Shown here: positions 25,428-33,852 of the stretch, one piece after another
Layout: each line of letters opens with the position of its first letter
Position numbering within the stretch: position 1 is the stretch's first letter
Assembly (NCBI RefSeq): GCF_024171725.1
Contig: NZ_JAMTCG010000002.1
Span: forward strand, 558,001-622,000
DNA from: Williamsia serinedens
Lineage (GTDB): Bacteria; Actinomycetota; Actinomycetes; Mycobacteriales; Mycobacteriaceae
Length of the DNA stretch: 64,000 nucleotides
Direction of reading: 5' to 3'
Notes under the pieces: generated by a model
Databases searched by the model: none
Told to the model about the DNA's origin: nothing
What the model saw: the letters and a program-made list of their open reading frames with translations, nothing else
Position numbers and translations under genes: made by a program

Positions 25428-26306
25428 ATGACAACCCTCACCGCCCTGCCGTCGACCAACCCGTTCGCGTCGCGCTCGCCCGTCGGCTTCGGGGCCATGA
25501 ACCTCGAACGGCTGCTCCGGGCGGGGGACCGGACCGCAGCGGTCGACCTGGTTCGGCATGCGGTGGACCTCGGGGTCGACCACATCGACACCGCGCCCTT
25601 CTACGGACACGGGGCCGTCGACGAGGTGCTGCGTGAGGCGATCCCCCGCGATGCCGACGTCCTCCTCGTCACGAAGGTGGGGGCAGTGCTCGACGACGAC
25701 GGGGTGTTGCGGCCTGCTCAGCGACCCGCGGACCTCCGCGCGTCCGTGGAGGACGCGCTGCGTGGCCTCGGGACCGACCGCCTCGACGTGGTCAACCTGC
25801 GCCGTCTGGACACCCCGCACGGCATCCGGGCGACGGGAGACCAGGTGGTGTCACCGGACGACCAGCTGGCGACGCTCGTCGAGCTCCGGGAGCGCGGCGT
25901 CATCGGCGCGATCGGTGTCAGCGGCGTGACCGCCGACGGGGTGCGCCGCGCGCTGCCCGCCGGGATCGTCTGCGTGCAGAACGCCTACAACCTGCTCGCC
26001 CGCGCCGACGAGGACCAGGTCGGACTCTGCGAGCGATCGGGGATGGCCTGGGTGCCCTTCTTTCCGCTCGGCGGGGCGGCCGGCCGGATGACCTCGGTCG
26101 TCGACCACCCCGTCGTCCGTGCGGTCGCAGGCGAGAGCGGCCTCACACCCGCCCAGGTCGGTCTGGCGTGGCTGCTGGGGCACTCCGCGGCGACGCGGCT
26201 CATCCCCGGTACGGCAGACCTCGACCATCTCCGGGCGAACGTGGCGGCGGCACAGACGATCCTGGACGACGACGCCGTCGCGCGACTCGACGCACTGGCG
26301 GCCTGA
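25428..26306 (+). CDS. Aldo/keto reductase
   Basis: 292 residues, a TIM barrel. Catalytic Asp and Tyr in HIDTAPFYGHGAVDEVL and Lys in LLVTKVGA are present. The fourth tetrad residue, usually His in a 'HxP' strand, is not obvious: the equivalent strand reads LDVVNLRRLDTP. Actinobacterial members with this variation are often annotated simply as oxidoreductases. NADPH is held by the C-terminal LIPGTADLDHLRANV. ATG with ACAGGA upstream. Likely regulated by the divergent TetR. Confidence 0.87.
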   Translation: MTTLTALPSTNPFASRSPVGFGAMNLERLLRAGDRTAAVDLVRHAVDLGVDHIDTAPFYGHGAVDEVLREAIPRDADVLLVTKVGAVLDDDGVLRPAQRPADLRASVEDALRGLGTDRLDVVNLRRLDTPHGIRATGDQVVSPDDQLATLVELRERGVIGAIGVSGVTADGVRRALPAGIVCVQNAYNLLARADEDQVGLCERSGMAWVPFFPLGGAAGRMTSVVDHPVVRAVAGESGLTPAQVGLAWLLGHSAATRLIPGTADLDHLRANVAAAQTILDDDAVARLDALAA

Positions 26307-26313
26307 ACGTGCG

Positions 26314-26346
26314 ACCGCCCGCCCGGACGAGGTCCGGACGGGCGGT
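26314..26346. terminator. 15-bp hairpin terminator between convergent genes
   Basis: Arms 26314-26328 and 26332-26346 (ACCGCCCG.CCGGAC / GTCCGG.CGGGCGGT), one mismatch, 3-nt loop. Lies between the aldo/keto reductase (+) and lipocalin (-) 3' ends, so it may stop both. Confidence 0.8.
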
Positions 26347-26367
26347 GCGGGCGTGCTCGGTGAGGTG

Positions 26368-27000
26368 TCAGCGCACCGTGCAGAGCGGTTGGATGTTCGG
26401 GTACGCCCCGTCGATCGGTGTGGTGAGGAAGAAGCAGTCGTTGTAGCCGCGCGAGCGCACGACGTCGCGGATCTGCGTCCACTGGGCGCTGGTGACCTTC
26501 GGGTCGCGCTTGAGGATGAAGCCCGACAGCCGCTCAGGGCTCCCGACGAACGCCCACGAGTAATCGGGGGCGATGTAGGTGACGATGTAATTCGTCGGAC
26601 CCGACTTCGAGTCCTGGAACGGCACACCCGGGAAGCTCACGTGCAGTTGTGCATTGGTGCGCGTGTCGTTGATCCGCGCGTTCCCGACGATCCCGCTGCG
26701 CTGTCCGCTGAACTTGGTGCAGCTGTTCTCGACCTTGATGTCACGGTCGTCGATCTTCGTGTAGCGCGCTTGCGTGTTGCGCAGGCAGTCGATGTTGAAC
26801 GGCTGCGGGATCGCGGCGACCTGGTTCCAGACACCGACGTACCGGGTGAGGTCGAGCGACGGGATGGGTTGCAGCGGTGCGGCACTCGCACCACCGGTTC
26901 CGACGACGAGGCCCAACGCCGCGGCGACCGCGGTGACCAGCGTGACGAAGACGGACCGACGACGACCGCGCCGGCGGGACGGGGATGTGGTGTGCGACAT
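26368..27000 (-). CDS. Secreted lipocalin family protein (Blc-like)
   Basis: 210 residues. Twin-Arg-rich N-terminus (SRRRGRRRS) then a hydrophobic core and cleavage near GGASA/AP (about residue 41). The lipocalin structural motif GxW is present as RYVGVWNQVAAIPQPFN. APDYSWAFVGSP and LKRDPKVTSAQW follow the bacterial lipocalin (Blc) pattern. Four Cys in the mature chain could form two disulfides. Probably carries lipids or lysophospholipids in the envelope. It starts 25 bp upstream of nothing coding on its strand; gabD1 ends after it in the other direction of transcription order, so it may be read through from gabD1. Confidence 0.85.
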   Translation of the reverse strand: MSHTTSPSRRRGRRRSVFVTLVTAVAAALGLVVGTGGASAAPLQPIPSLDLTRYVGVWNQVAAIPQPFNIDCLRNTQARYTKIDDRDIKVENSCTKFSGQRSGIVGNARINDTRTNAQLHVSFPGVPFQDSKSGPTNYIVTYIAPDYSWAFVGSPERLSGFILKRDPKVTSAQWTQIRDVVRSRGYNDCFFLTTPIDGAYPNIQPLCTVR

Positions 27001-27025
27001 GCTCAGTGCTCCATTTCTCGAAGAC

Positions 27026-28399
27026 TCAGGCGATCCAGACGGTCTTGACGTTACAGAACTCGCGGATGCCGAATTTCGTGAGTTCCCGTCCGTGCCCGCT
27101 GTTCTTGACCCCGCCGAAGGCGATGGCGGGGTACGAGGTCGTCATACCGTTGACGAACACCTGCCCGGCCTCGAAGCCGTCGACGAACTTGTCGATCTCC
27201 GCGTCGTCCGTCGTCCAGACGTTGGAGCCGAGACCGAAGTCGGTGTCGTTGGCGATGCGGAGGGCGTCGTCGGTGTCGGAGGCCCGGTACAGCGACGCGA
27301 CGGGCCCGAACACCTCCTCACCGTAGATGTCCATGTCGGTGGTGATGTCGGCGACGACCGTCGGCGGGTAGAACCATCCGGGCCCGTCGGGGACCTCGCC
27401 GCCGGTGAGGATGCGCGCACCCTTGGCGGTGGCGTCCGTGACGAGGTCGACGACGTCCTGCCGTCCCTGCTCGGTGGCCAGCGGACCGATGTCGGTGTCG
27501 TCCTCGGTGGGGTCGCCGACCTTCTGGCCGGACATGTTCTCGACGAACAGTCGGGCGAACTCGTCGTAGACGTCGGTGTGCACGATGAAACGTTTCGCCG
27601 CGATGCACGACTGTCCGTTGTTCTGGCACCGTGCGGTCGTGGCGACCTTCGCGGCCTTCTCGAGATCGGCCGAGGGGAGGACGACGAAGGGGTCGGAGCC
27701 GCCGAGTTCGAGGACCACCTTCTTCAGCTGCTTGCCGGCGGTCTCGCCGATCGAGCGGCCGGCGCCCTCACTGCCGGTGAGCGTCGCCGCGGCGACGCGC
27801 TTGTCGGTGAGGATGGCCTCGACCTGCTTCGACCCGATCAGCAGGGTCTGGAACCCGCCGTCGACCAGACCGGCGCGACGGAAGAGGTCCTCGAGGTACA
27901 GCGCGGTCTGCGGCACGTTCGACGCGTGTTTGAGCAGGCCGACGTTGCCCGCCATCAACCCGGGGGCCGCGAAGCGGATCACCTGCCACAGCGGGAAGTT
28001 CCACGGCATGACCGCGAGCACGACGCCGAGCGGCTGGAAACGGTGGAACGCGCGCGACGCGTCCACCGCGTCGGCGTCGGCGATGTCGTCGGCGAGCATC
28101 TCCGGCGCATGGTCGGCGTAGTACCGCAACCCCTTCGCGCACTTCGCGATCTCCGCCTTCGCCGCCGTGATGGTCTTGCCCATCTCGGTCGTCATCGTCA
28201 CCGCGAGTGAGTCGACGTCCTCGTCGAGGATGTCGGCGGCACCGCGCAGCACGCCCGCGCGCTCGTCGAACGACGTCGCACGGTGAGCCTGCGCTGCCTG
28301 CGCCGCACGCGCGACCTTCTCCTCGATCTCCGCGTCCGACAGTGCGTCGAACTCCTTCAGCACCTCGCCGGTGGCCGGGTTGGTGGTCGCGATCGCCAT
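27026..28399 (-). CDS. gabD1: NADP-dependent succinate-semialdehyde dehydrogenase GabD1
   Basis: 457 residues, the length of actinobacterial GabD1. It oxidises succinate semialdehyde to succinate. ALDH landmarks: VMPWNFPLWQ, catalytic Glu in VVLELGGSDPF, catalytic Cys in CQNNGQSC, then EEVFGPVASLY and FGGVKNSGHGRELTKFG. Preceded by a small gene (28404) with only 4 bp between, so the two are co-transcribed. In mycobacteria the enzyme links alpha-ketoglutarate decarboxylation or GABA shunt to the TCA cycle. The lipocalin gene follows 25 bp downstream. Confidence 0.93.
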   Translation of the reverse strand: MAIATTNPATGEVLKEFDALSDAEIEEKVARAAQAAQAHRATSFDERAGVLRGAADILDEDVDSLAVTMTTEMGKTITAAKAEIAKCAKGLRYYADHAPEMLADDIADADAVDASRAFHRFQPLGVVLAVMPWNFPLWQVIRFAAPGLMAGNVGLLKHASNVPQTALYLEDLFRRAGLVDGGFQTLLIGSKQVEAILTDKRVAAATLTGSEGAGRSIGETAGKQLKKVVLELGGSDPFVVLPSADLEKAAKVATTARCQNNGQSCIAAKRFIVHTDVYDEFARLFVENMSGQKVGDPTEDDTDIGPLATEQGRQDVVDLVTDATAKGARILTGGEVPDGPGWFYPPTVVADITTDMDIYGEEVFGPVASLYRASDTDDALRIANDTDFGLGSNVWTTDDAEIDKFVDGFEAGQVFVNGMTTSYPAIAFGGVKNSGHGRELTKFGIREFCNVKTVWIA

Positions 28400-28403
28400 C
28401 GGG

Positions 28404-28616
28404 TCAGACGCTCGCCGGGCCGTCTTCGCCCACGGCGTTGCCCTCGGTGTCGTCGACGAACGCCCAGTCGCCGTCGTGGTTCACCTCGAGGCGCCATCCG
28501 AGTTCGGTGTTGTCGGCCTTGGAGTTGATGAACCACTCGTACGCCTCGGAGGCGTTGTCGAACGCCTTCTCGGACACGACGTCGCCGGTGGGGTCGAGAA
28601 CTCGATAGTCAGCCAT
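28404..28616 (-). CDS. Small hypothetical protein upstream of gabD1
   Basis: 70 residues beginning MADYRVLDPTGDVV; soluble, acidic, with an aromatic-rich centre (AYEWFINSK, GWRLEVNHDGDWAFVDD) that looks like a small beta-sheet fold with one helix. No Cys and no signal. The frame is open to 28733, but the sequence loses coding character upstream of this ATG. 4 bp before gabD1, so co-transcribed. Function unknown. Confidence 0.65.
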   Translation of the reverse strand: MADYRVLDPTGDVVSEKAFDNASEAYEWFINSKADNTELGWRLEVNHDGDWAFVDDTEGNAVGEDGPASV

Positions 28617-28733
28617 GGTCACGACGGTAGGTACGTGTCGGTGTGCTGTACACCAGCCTGCGACCGTTGCGTCTGAGTCGTGTCCGCGGATCACGGCCGG
28701 ATAACGCACGGCAGGCGTGCCGAGGCAGGGCAA

Positions 28734-30422
28734 TCAGGCCCTCGGCCCTGCCAGCTGGGCCTCGTGCGTCGACGACAGCCGCTGCGATCCGTCGGGCGCG
28801 GTGAACGCGTGTTCCACGCGCACGGACAGATCGTCGCCGTCGGCCGACAGCGTCATGACGCCGTTGTCGAACCAGGGGCCCGCGCTGGTGTCCCAGGTGA
28901 GGGGGAGGTCCGCGACACCCGCCGCGCGGGCGAGCCGACGCATCAACCGCACCAGCGGTTTCCGGCGCGCCAGACGGTTCACCACGCGGACCGGGCGTTC
29001 CAGCGGGTTGCGGAACGGCGACATCGTCAGCTGGATGAGAGCGGTGCCCCGGCCCGGCGAGCGGTCGACGAGATGGGCGTCGGCGATGTAGGAGCAGTGG
29101 ACGTCGCCGGACACCCACACGACGGAGGCGGGTGCGTCCGGCCCGTCCGACAGCTCCTCGGCGAGCCGGGCCATGTCGCGGAACGAGTTGTCGAACGCGG
29201 CCCAGTGCTCCAGATCCAGTGCCAGACGGGCCTTCTCGCCGAGACGCGCGCCGGTCCGGCCCCATGCGCCCTGCGCCACGGCCTCGTCCCACTGCTCGAG
29301 GTGGTGCAGTGCGGGGAGCATGAGGTACGGCAGCGACGTCCCGAACACGACGTGCCGGGCGGGGTGGTCCGTGGCGGCCTGGACGACCCACTTCCACTCG
29401 CCGTCGTCGACGATGCCGCGCCGGTCGGGAGCGAGATCACGGGAACACCGCGAGTCGATCATGATCAGTCGCAGCGGGCCCAGGTCGCGCGTGTAACTCC
29501 ATCGGGCGGAGGAGGGTTCGGCGTCGGCGCGCAGCGAGAAGTCGGCGAGGATCTGTTCGCGTTCCGCGTCGTCGACGGCGAACCGCACCCGCGCGTAGTG
29601 TTGGTCCCGGTCGAGGGCGTCGGGGTCGAGATTGCCCAGGTGCTGGTAGATCCAGTACGAGGTGAAGGCCCCGATCACGCGGCGGCGCCACCACGGCTTC
29701 GCCGACGTCTCCTGTCGCCACGACCACGACGAGTTCCAGTCGTCGCGCAGGTCGTGGTCGTCGAGGATCATGCAGCTCGGCACGCAGGCCATCAGCCCGC
29801 GGACCGCCGGTGTCCCCCAGGACTCGTGGTAGAGCCAGGTGTACTCCTCCAGATCACAGATCTCGTCGCGGACCTCCGGCGTCAGGTCCGGGTCGGGCGA
29901 GTGCGCGGCGCGGTGACGCCGCAGGCGGGCCAGCACCTCGCGTGACGGGTCGTCGGCGTACACCTGGTCACCGAGGAACAGCAGCAGATCCGGGTGCCGG
30001 TCCACGGCCTCGGTCCGGACGCGTCCGGCCAAGCCCGTCAACGCGTCGGCGCCGATCCGCTCCAGCGACTCGGCGTCGTGGTTCTCACCGCGCCGACAGG
30101 AGCCGAACGCGATGGACGGACGGCGGTCGGGCCCGCTGGTGCGCAGGTGACACGCCACGCCGGCCGGTGGCCAGACGTGCTCGTCGTCGCCCCCGTCCTC
30201 ACCAAGTCGCACGGTGTAGTCGACGAGTGTGTCGGCGGGGAGACCGCGCACGATCACGAGCGCGAAGTGATGGCCGCCGACACCCCAGGTCTCCTCCGTC
30301 GCGGACACCCCGACCGCGGTGTCGACCGTGACGGTGCAGGGCCGGTCGGTCTCGACCCACACCGTCGCCCGGCTGTCGTCGACGAATCGGAGGATCGGTC
30401 CGAGGACCAGCGCGGGTGCCAT
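28734..30422 (-). CDS. PhoD-like metallophosphatase (alkaline phosphatase D family)
   Basis: 562 residues. A beta-rich N-terminal domain (1-105) is followed by the metallophosphoesterase domain: FGSCRRGEN, LLLFLGDQVYADDPS (metal Asp), MILDDHDLRDDWN (catalytic DDHD), and C-terminal VVWVSGDVHCSYIADAH. These match PhoD/metallophosphatase enzymes using Ca/Fe. There is no visible signal peptide (starts MAPALVLGPILRFVDD), unlike Tat-exported PhoD, so this is the cytosolic actinobacterial subgroup; substrate uncertain. Stands alone between two differently oriented units. Confidence 0.87.
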   Translation of the reverse strand: MAPALVLGPILRFVDDSRATVWVETDRPCTVTVDTAVGVSATEETWGVGGHHFALVIVRGLPADTLVDYTVRLGEDGGDDEHVWPPAGVACHLRTSGPDRRPSIAFGSCRRGENHDAESLERIGADALTGLAGRVRTEAVDRHPDLLLFLGDQVYADDPSREVLARLRRHRAAHSPDPDLTPEVRDEICDLEEYTWLYHESWGTPAVRGLMACVPSCMILDDHDLRDDWNSSWSWRQETSAKPWWRRRVIGAFTSYWIYQHLGNLDPDALDRDQHYARVRFAVDDAEREQILADFSLRADAEPSSARWSYTRDLGPLRLIMIDSRCSRDLAPDRRGIVDDGEWKWVVQAATDHPARHVVFGTSLPYLMLPALHHLEQWDEAVAQGAWGRTGARLGEKARLALDLEHWAAFDNSFRDMARLAEELSDGPDAPASVVWVSGDVHCSYIADAHLVDRSPGRGTALIQLTMSPFRNPLERPVRVVNRLARRKPLVRLMRRLARAAGVADLPLTWDTSAGPWFDNGVMTLSADGDDLSVRVEHAFTAPDGSQRLSSTHEAQLAGPRA

Positions 30423-30501
30423 GGACCGACGCTACCGGTTCACGCCGACGCCCGGGCTGTCCGTTTCGCCCGCGATCGGGCCCTCGAGGTCCCAGACGGA
30501 T

Positions 30502-30855
30502 TCAGTCGACGGAGGAGTCGACCGCGAACGGCGGCGTCGACTTGCCGTTGATGCGGAAACGACCCCAGAAGTCGGGATCGCCGAGATACGCCTCCCGCGC
30601 GCTGTGAGGCGTCGACACGATGACGCGGATGCGCTTGGCGTCCCCGACGATCGCCGACAACCGGTCGTTCGCGCCGACGCGCCCGATCCAGCGGTACACG
30701 CCGTCGATCGGTTCGCGGTACCCCTTCAACTCCACGTTCACCGGGATCTCGATGCCCTTGACGATGATCGACGCGGTGCCGACGTAGTCGGAGTCGTCGT
30801 GGTGCGACCGTGGTGTCGCGCGGCCCGAGTCCCGAATGTCCAGAAACGTGTTCAT
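30502..30855 (-). CDS. DUF4873 domain protein
   Basis: 117 residues. GTASIIVKGIEIPVNVELKG then YREPIDGVYRWIGRVG and RFRINGKSTPPF follow the pattern I associate with DUF4873, a small beta-rich domain found in mycolata alone or fused to flavin monooxygenases (recalled, not searched). Start at 30855 chosen for GGGGAGGACAACGG upstream; an open frame to 30933 exists. Divergent from the AurF-like oxygenase operon at 31020, suggesting a functional tie. Biochemical role unknown. Confidence 0.72.
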   Translation of the reverse strand: MNTFLDIRDSGRATPRSHHDDSDYVGTASIIVKGIEIPVNVELKGYREPIDGVYRWIGRVGANDRLSAIVGDAKRIRVIVSTPHSAREAYLGDPDFWGRFRINGKSTPPFAVDSSVD

Positions 30856-30942
30856 CCGTTGTCCTCCCCTGTCCCTCTCCCCGGCGTCGTCGTCCGAGCA
30901 CCCTGCCCCGAGCTCGTTGTGACGCGACACCAAAGTGCATCA

Positions 30943-30969
30943 GATCGTGCGCCTGCTCACGCGACGATC
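30943..30969. promoter_or_regulatory. Imperfect dyad in the DUF4873/oxygenase divergent promoter
   Basis: GATCGTGCG (30943-30951) faces CGCGACGATC (30960-30969), a near-symmetric pair 50 bp before the oxygenase start and 88 bp before the DUF4873 start. No regulator gene is adjacent. Weak evidence. Confidence 0.3.
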
Positions 30970-31019
30970 CCTTAAGTTCGTGACCTCGCCACAGGAGATG
31001 ACGGCGGAAAGGGTGGCAG

Positions 31020-32027
31020 ATGTCAGGGCTCGTGGAGCCGCGGGACGTCACGGTCGACACCACGGCCGGGACCGATCCCTCGCGCGCGCAACGTCGTCCG
31101 ACCCGACGACGGTCGGTCGCCGACCGAGAGGCCGCGGCACAACGCTTCCTCATCGACACCGTCGACGACCGGTTCGACCCGGACATCGACATCGACTGGT
31201 CGGCGCCGCCGTCGCCGGACGCGGCGTGGCTGCCCGAGGGACTCGTCGGCCTCGCGGGCACACGCCCGTGGCGTCGGCTCACGCCGGCGGCACGCGTGGA
31301 ACTCGGGCGACACGGACTCGTCGACCTGCTGACGCTCGCGGCGTTCGCGACGACGGCGCAGTCGATGCTGGAGTTCCGACGCATCGGTGAGGACCAGACG
31401 CTGTGCGACGACACGGCCCGATGGGGGTTCGCGACCATCAACATCCGGACCACCAGCACCGCCATGTTCGGACGGCTCGTGACCGTGACCGGTCTGCCGC
31501 CCGGCCGGCACGCCACGCTGGCCCGCCGATTCGAGCGGTACACGCTGCTGACGCCGGCCGGTGGGACGACCGCCGCGCTGTACCTGCTGGGGGAGTCGTT
31601 CGTCCACGGGGTGGCGGCCGCGCTCGCGGAGGACCCGGGCGTGCAGCCGCACGCCCGGCAGGTCGCCGACATCTACCTCCGGGCGACGCGACGTCTGCGG
31701 GAGTTCGCCCATCTGGACTTCGCGACGACCGTGCCGGGACGGAACCGTCTGCTGCTGACCTGGTACTCGATCGCCGCGGCCGTCGTGATGCGCGCTGTCA
31801 CCCGGGCACTCGACGACGCCGACGCGGAGCACGCTGCCGGGGTGCCGCGGTGGCGCCTGCGGTTGGCCCGACGCCGCGCCCCCATGCGGGCCCGACGCGC
31901 GCACATCCTGTACGGCGAGTTCCTCGAGGCGGCACGGGAAGCGGGCATGTTCACCGACCCGGTGAGCCGGCTGCTGGTGCGGAGCACGGGGGCACGACTC
32001 GACACATCAGCGGAGGGGGACCTGTGA
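31020..32027 (+). CDS. AurF-like diiron oxygenase paralogue with lost metal ligands
   Basis: 335 residues, clearly homologous along its length to the next gene (shared DIDIDW, STxMFGRL, PHxRQ landmarks). The AurF-family iron ligands are largely missing. Where the neighbour reads INAEIG this protein reads TTAQSM; EETRHSTMFGRL becomes IRTTSTAMFGRL; IHVLEEARH becomes IYLRATRRL. Only one Glu (LLGES versus LLVEE) remains. It therefore probably cannot bind a diiron centre and may be a structural or regulatory partner of the active paralogue, as in heteromeric diiron enzymes. It overlaps the next gene by 4 bp (GTGA), so the two are made together. ATG preceded by GAAAGGG. Arg-rich C-terminal third. 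Confidence 0.8.
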   Translation: MSGLVEPRDVTVDTTAGTDPSRAQRRPTRRRSVADREAAAQRFLIDTVDDRFDPDIDIDWSAPPSPDAAWLPEGLVGLAGTRPWRRLTPAARVELGRHGLVDLLTLAAFATTAQSMLEFRRIGEDQTLCDDTARWGFATINIRTTSTAMFGRLVTVTGLPPGRHATLARRFERYTLLTPAGGTTAALYLLGESFVHGVAAALAEDPGVQPHARQVADIYLRATRRLREFAHLDFATTVPGRNRLLLTWYSIAAAVVMRAVTRALDDADAEHAAGVPRWRLRLARRRAPMRARRAHILYGEFLEAAREAGMFTDPVSRLLVRSTGARLDTSAEGDL

Positions 32028-33022
32028 CCATCGAGAGCATCGCACCCGAGAGGCGCGCACCGGGTTCGGACACCGGGACGAGCCGGGACGTCGAGGCCGA
32101 GCGACGGGAGCTCGCCGAACGTCTGCTGCGGTCGACCGCCGACCGCGCATACGACGGCGACCTCGACATCGACTGGGACGCGCCGATCGCCCCGGGCCGT
32201 CCGTGGGCCACCGAGAAGCGGGGCACGCTGTTCGGCACCGAGATCTACGAGGCGCTGACCGAGGAGCAGAAGCTCCGACTCAGCCGCGCCGAGGCGGTCG
32301 CGATCCTGACCTACGGCATCAACGCCGAGATCGGGTTGTGCACCAACCTGCTCCGCGGCGTCTTCCACGGCCGCGACTTCTCCGACGCGAGCACGCTGTA
32401 CTCGCTGAGCGAGATCGCCGAGGAGACGCGGCACTCGACGATGTTCGGTCGGCTGATCAACAAGACCGGCATGGAGCCGTACCGCCGTCCCAAGGCACTG
32501 TCGATGCCGTTGCGGCTCATCGGGTTCATCCCGCACGGGCCCATCGTCTACGCCGGGACCCTGCTGGTGGAGGAGGTCCTCGACCGCGTGCAGCGCGAGT
32601 CGATGGCCGACGGGCGCATCCAGCCCCACGTGCGTCAGCTCATGAAGATCCACGTGCTGGAGGAGGCGCGGCACATCACGTTCGCGCGCAACGAACTCGC
32701 CGACGCGATCGAGCGGTCGGGGCCGGTCGCGCTGGCCGTGAACCGAGTGCTCTGCGCGGCACTCACCCTGTTCGTGATGCCGACCCTCGTCGACTCGCAG
32801 GCGTACAAGTCGGTCGGCATCGGGCAGCTGAAGGGGTGGATGACCGCCCAGCGGTCGCCGCGCTACCGCGAGAACGCGACCTTCATGTGCGGCCCGATGC
32901 TGCGGTATTTCCACGAGGCAGGGCTCATCAAGGGCCGGGTGACCACCGCGCTGTACCGCGCGTCACGAGCGCTGCCCGACGACGTCCTGCAGGCCGTCCG
33001 CGGCGAGGAGCGTGACCGGTGA
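32024..33022 (+). CDS. AurF-family diiron oxygenase (intact ligand set)
   Basis: 332 residues from the GTG at 32024. The AurF-type ligand pattern is complete: Glu in NAEIGL, Glu-x2-His in EETRHS, Glu in LLVEEVL, and His-x3-Glu-x2-His in HVLEEARH. AurF itself oxidises p-aminobenzoate amines; relatives oxidise other amines or hydroxylate. Second gene of a five-part locus: degenerate paralogue, this enzyme, an SDR (GTGA overlap) and a flavin/2Fe-2S reductase (GTGA overlap) that can supply electrons. Substrate unknown; a lipid or steroid-like alcohol is possible given the SDR partner. Confidence 0.88.
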   Translation: MTIESIAPERRAPGSDTGTSRDVEAERRELAERLLRSTADRAYDGDLDIDWDAPIAPGRPWATEKRGTLFGTEIYEALTEEQKLRLSRAEAVAILTYGINAEIGLCTNLLRGVFHGRDFSDASTLYSLSEIAEETRHSTMFGRLINKTGMEPYRRPKALSMPLRLIGFIPHGPIVYAGTLLVEEVLDRVQRESMADGRIQPHVRQLMKIHVLEEARHITFARNELADAIERSGPVALAVNRVLCAALTLFVMPTLVDSQAYKSVGIGQLKGWMTAQRSPRYRENATFMCGPMLRYFHEAGLIKGRVTTALYRASRALPDDVLQAVRGEERDR

Positions 33023-33852
33023 GGGACTTCCGGGACAAGGTCGCGGTCGTCACCGGGGCGGGGTCCGGGATAGGCCGTGCCGTCGCACTGCAGCTCGCCG
33101 AACGTGGTGCCCGACTCGCGCTGAGCGACATCGACATCGAGGCGGCGACCGAGACCGCACGGATGGCGGAGAAGGCCGGCGCGGAAGCGGTGCCCCATCG
33201 GCTCGACGTCGCGGACCGGGCAGCGTTCCTCGACCACGCCGACGGGGTGCGCGGGCATTTCGGTGGCGTGAACGTCGTCGTCAACAACGCTGGGGTCTCG
33301 CTGTCGGCCACGGTCGTCGACATGCACTGGGACGACTTCGACTGGATCGTCGGTATCGACTTCGGCGGCGTCGTCAACGGGACGAAGGCGTTCCTGCCCG
33401 ATCTCATCGCGTCGGGCGACGGACACATCGTGAACGTCTCGTCGGTGTTCGGCCTGATGTCCATCCCGGGTCAGAGTGCCTACAACGCCGCCAAGTTCGC
33501 CGTGCGCGGGTTCACCGGGTCGCTCCGTCAGGAGATGATCAGCGGGGGACATCGCGTCGGCGTCACCTGCGTGCACCCCGGCGGCATCAAGACGAACATC
33601 GTCCGCAACGGGCGGCAGAGCGGCGAGTACGCCCAGGACCTGCAGGTGAAGGACGAGAACTTCCAGCGGATCGCGTTCACCCGTCCCGAGACGGCGGCGA
33701 GGAGGATCATCCGGGGGATCGAGAAGAACAAGCCGCGGGTGTTGATCGGTCCCGACGCGCGGCTGTTCGACACCTTGCCCCGACTGCTCGGCGGGCGGTA
33801 CCAGGACGTGATGGCCCGTCCGTTGGCCGCCGGCCAGCGGATCGGTTCGTGA
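33019..33852 (+). CDS. Short-chain dehydrogenase/reductase in oxygenase operon
   Basis: 277 residues. Classical SDR: cofactor motif VTGAGSGIGRAVALQL, NNAGVS, catalytic Ser in NVSSVFG and Tyr-x3-Lys in SAYNAAKFAV. DIDIE after strand 2 suggests NAD(H) preference. C-terminal extension past residue 250 (KPRVLIGPDARLFDTLPR) is typical of actinobacterial SDRs with lipid-like substrates. GTG start overlapping the AurF-like stop; end overlaps the reductase gene. Probably oxidises or reduces the product of the diiron enzyme. Confidence 0.9.
   Translation: MRDFRDKVAVVTGAGSGIGRAVALQLAERGARLALSDIDIEAATETARMAEKAGAEAVPHRLDVADRAAFLDHADGVRGHFGGVNVVVNNAGVSLSATVVDMHWDDFDWIVGIDFGGVVNGTKAFLPDLIASGDGHIVNVSSVFGLMSIPGQSAYNAAKFAVRGFTGSLRQEMISGGHRVGVTCVHPGGIKTNIVRNGRQSGEYAQDLQVKDENFQRIAFTRPETAARRIIRGIEKNKPRVLIGPDARLFDTLPRLLGGRYQDVMARPLAAGQRIGS

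Noticed and set aside
28617-28733. tRNA or small RNA in the gap before the PhoD-like gene
   Set aside because: No cloverleaf or T-loop GGTTCRA pattern could be drawn; no tRNA or rRNA was recognised anywhere in the window.
31020-32027. Degenerate AurF gene as a pseudogene
   Set aside because: The frame is intact over 335 codons with coding-like base use and overlapping start/stop signals with its partner, so it is more likely a conserved non-catalytic protein.
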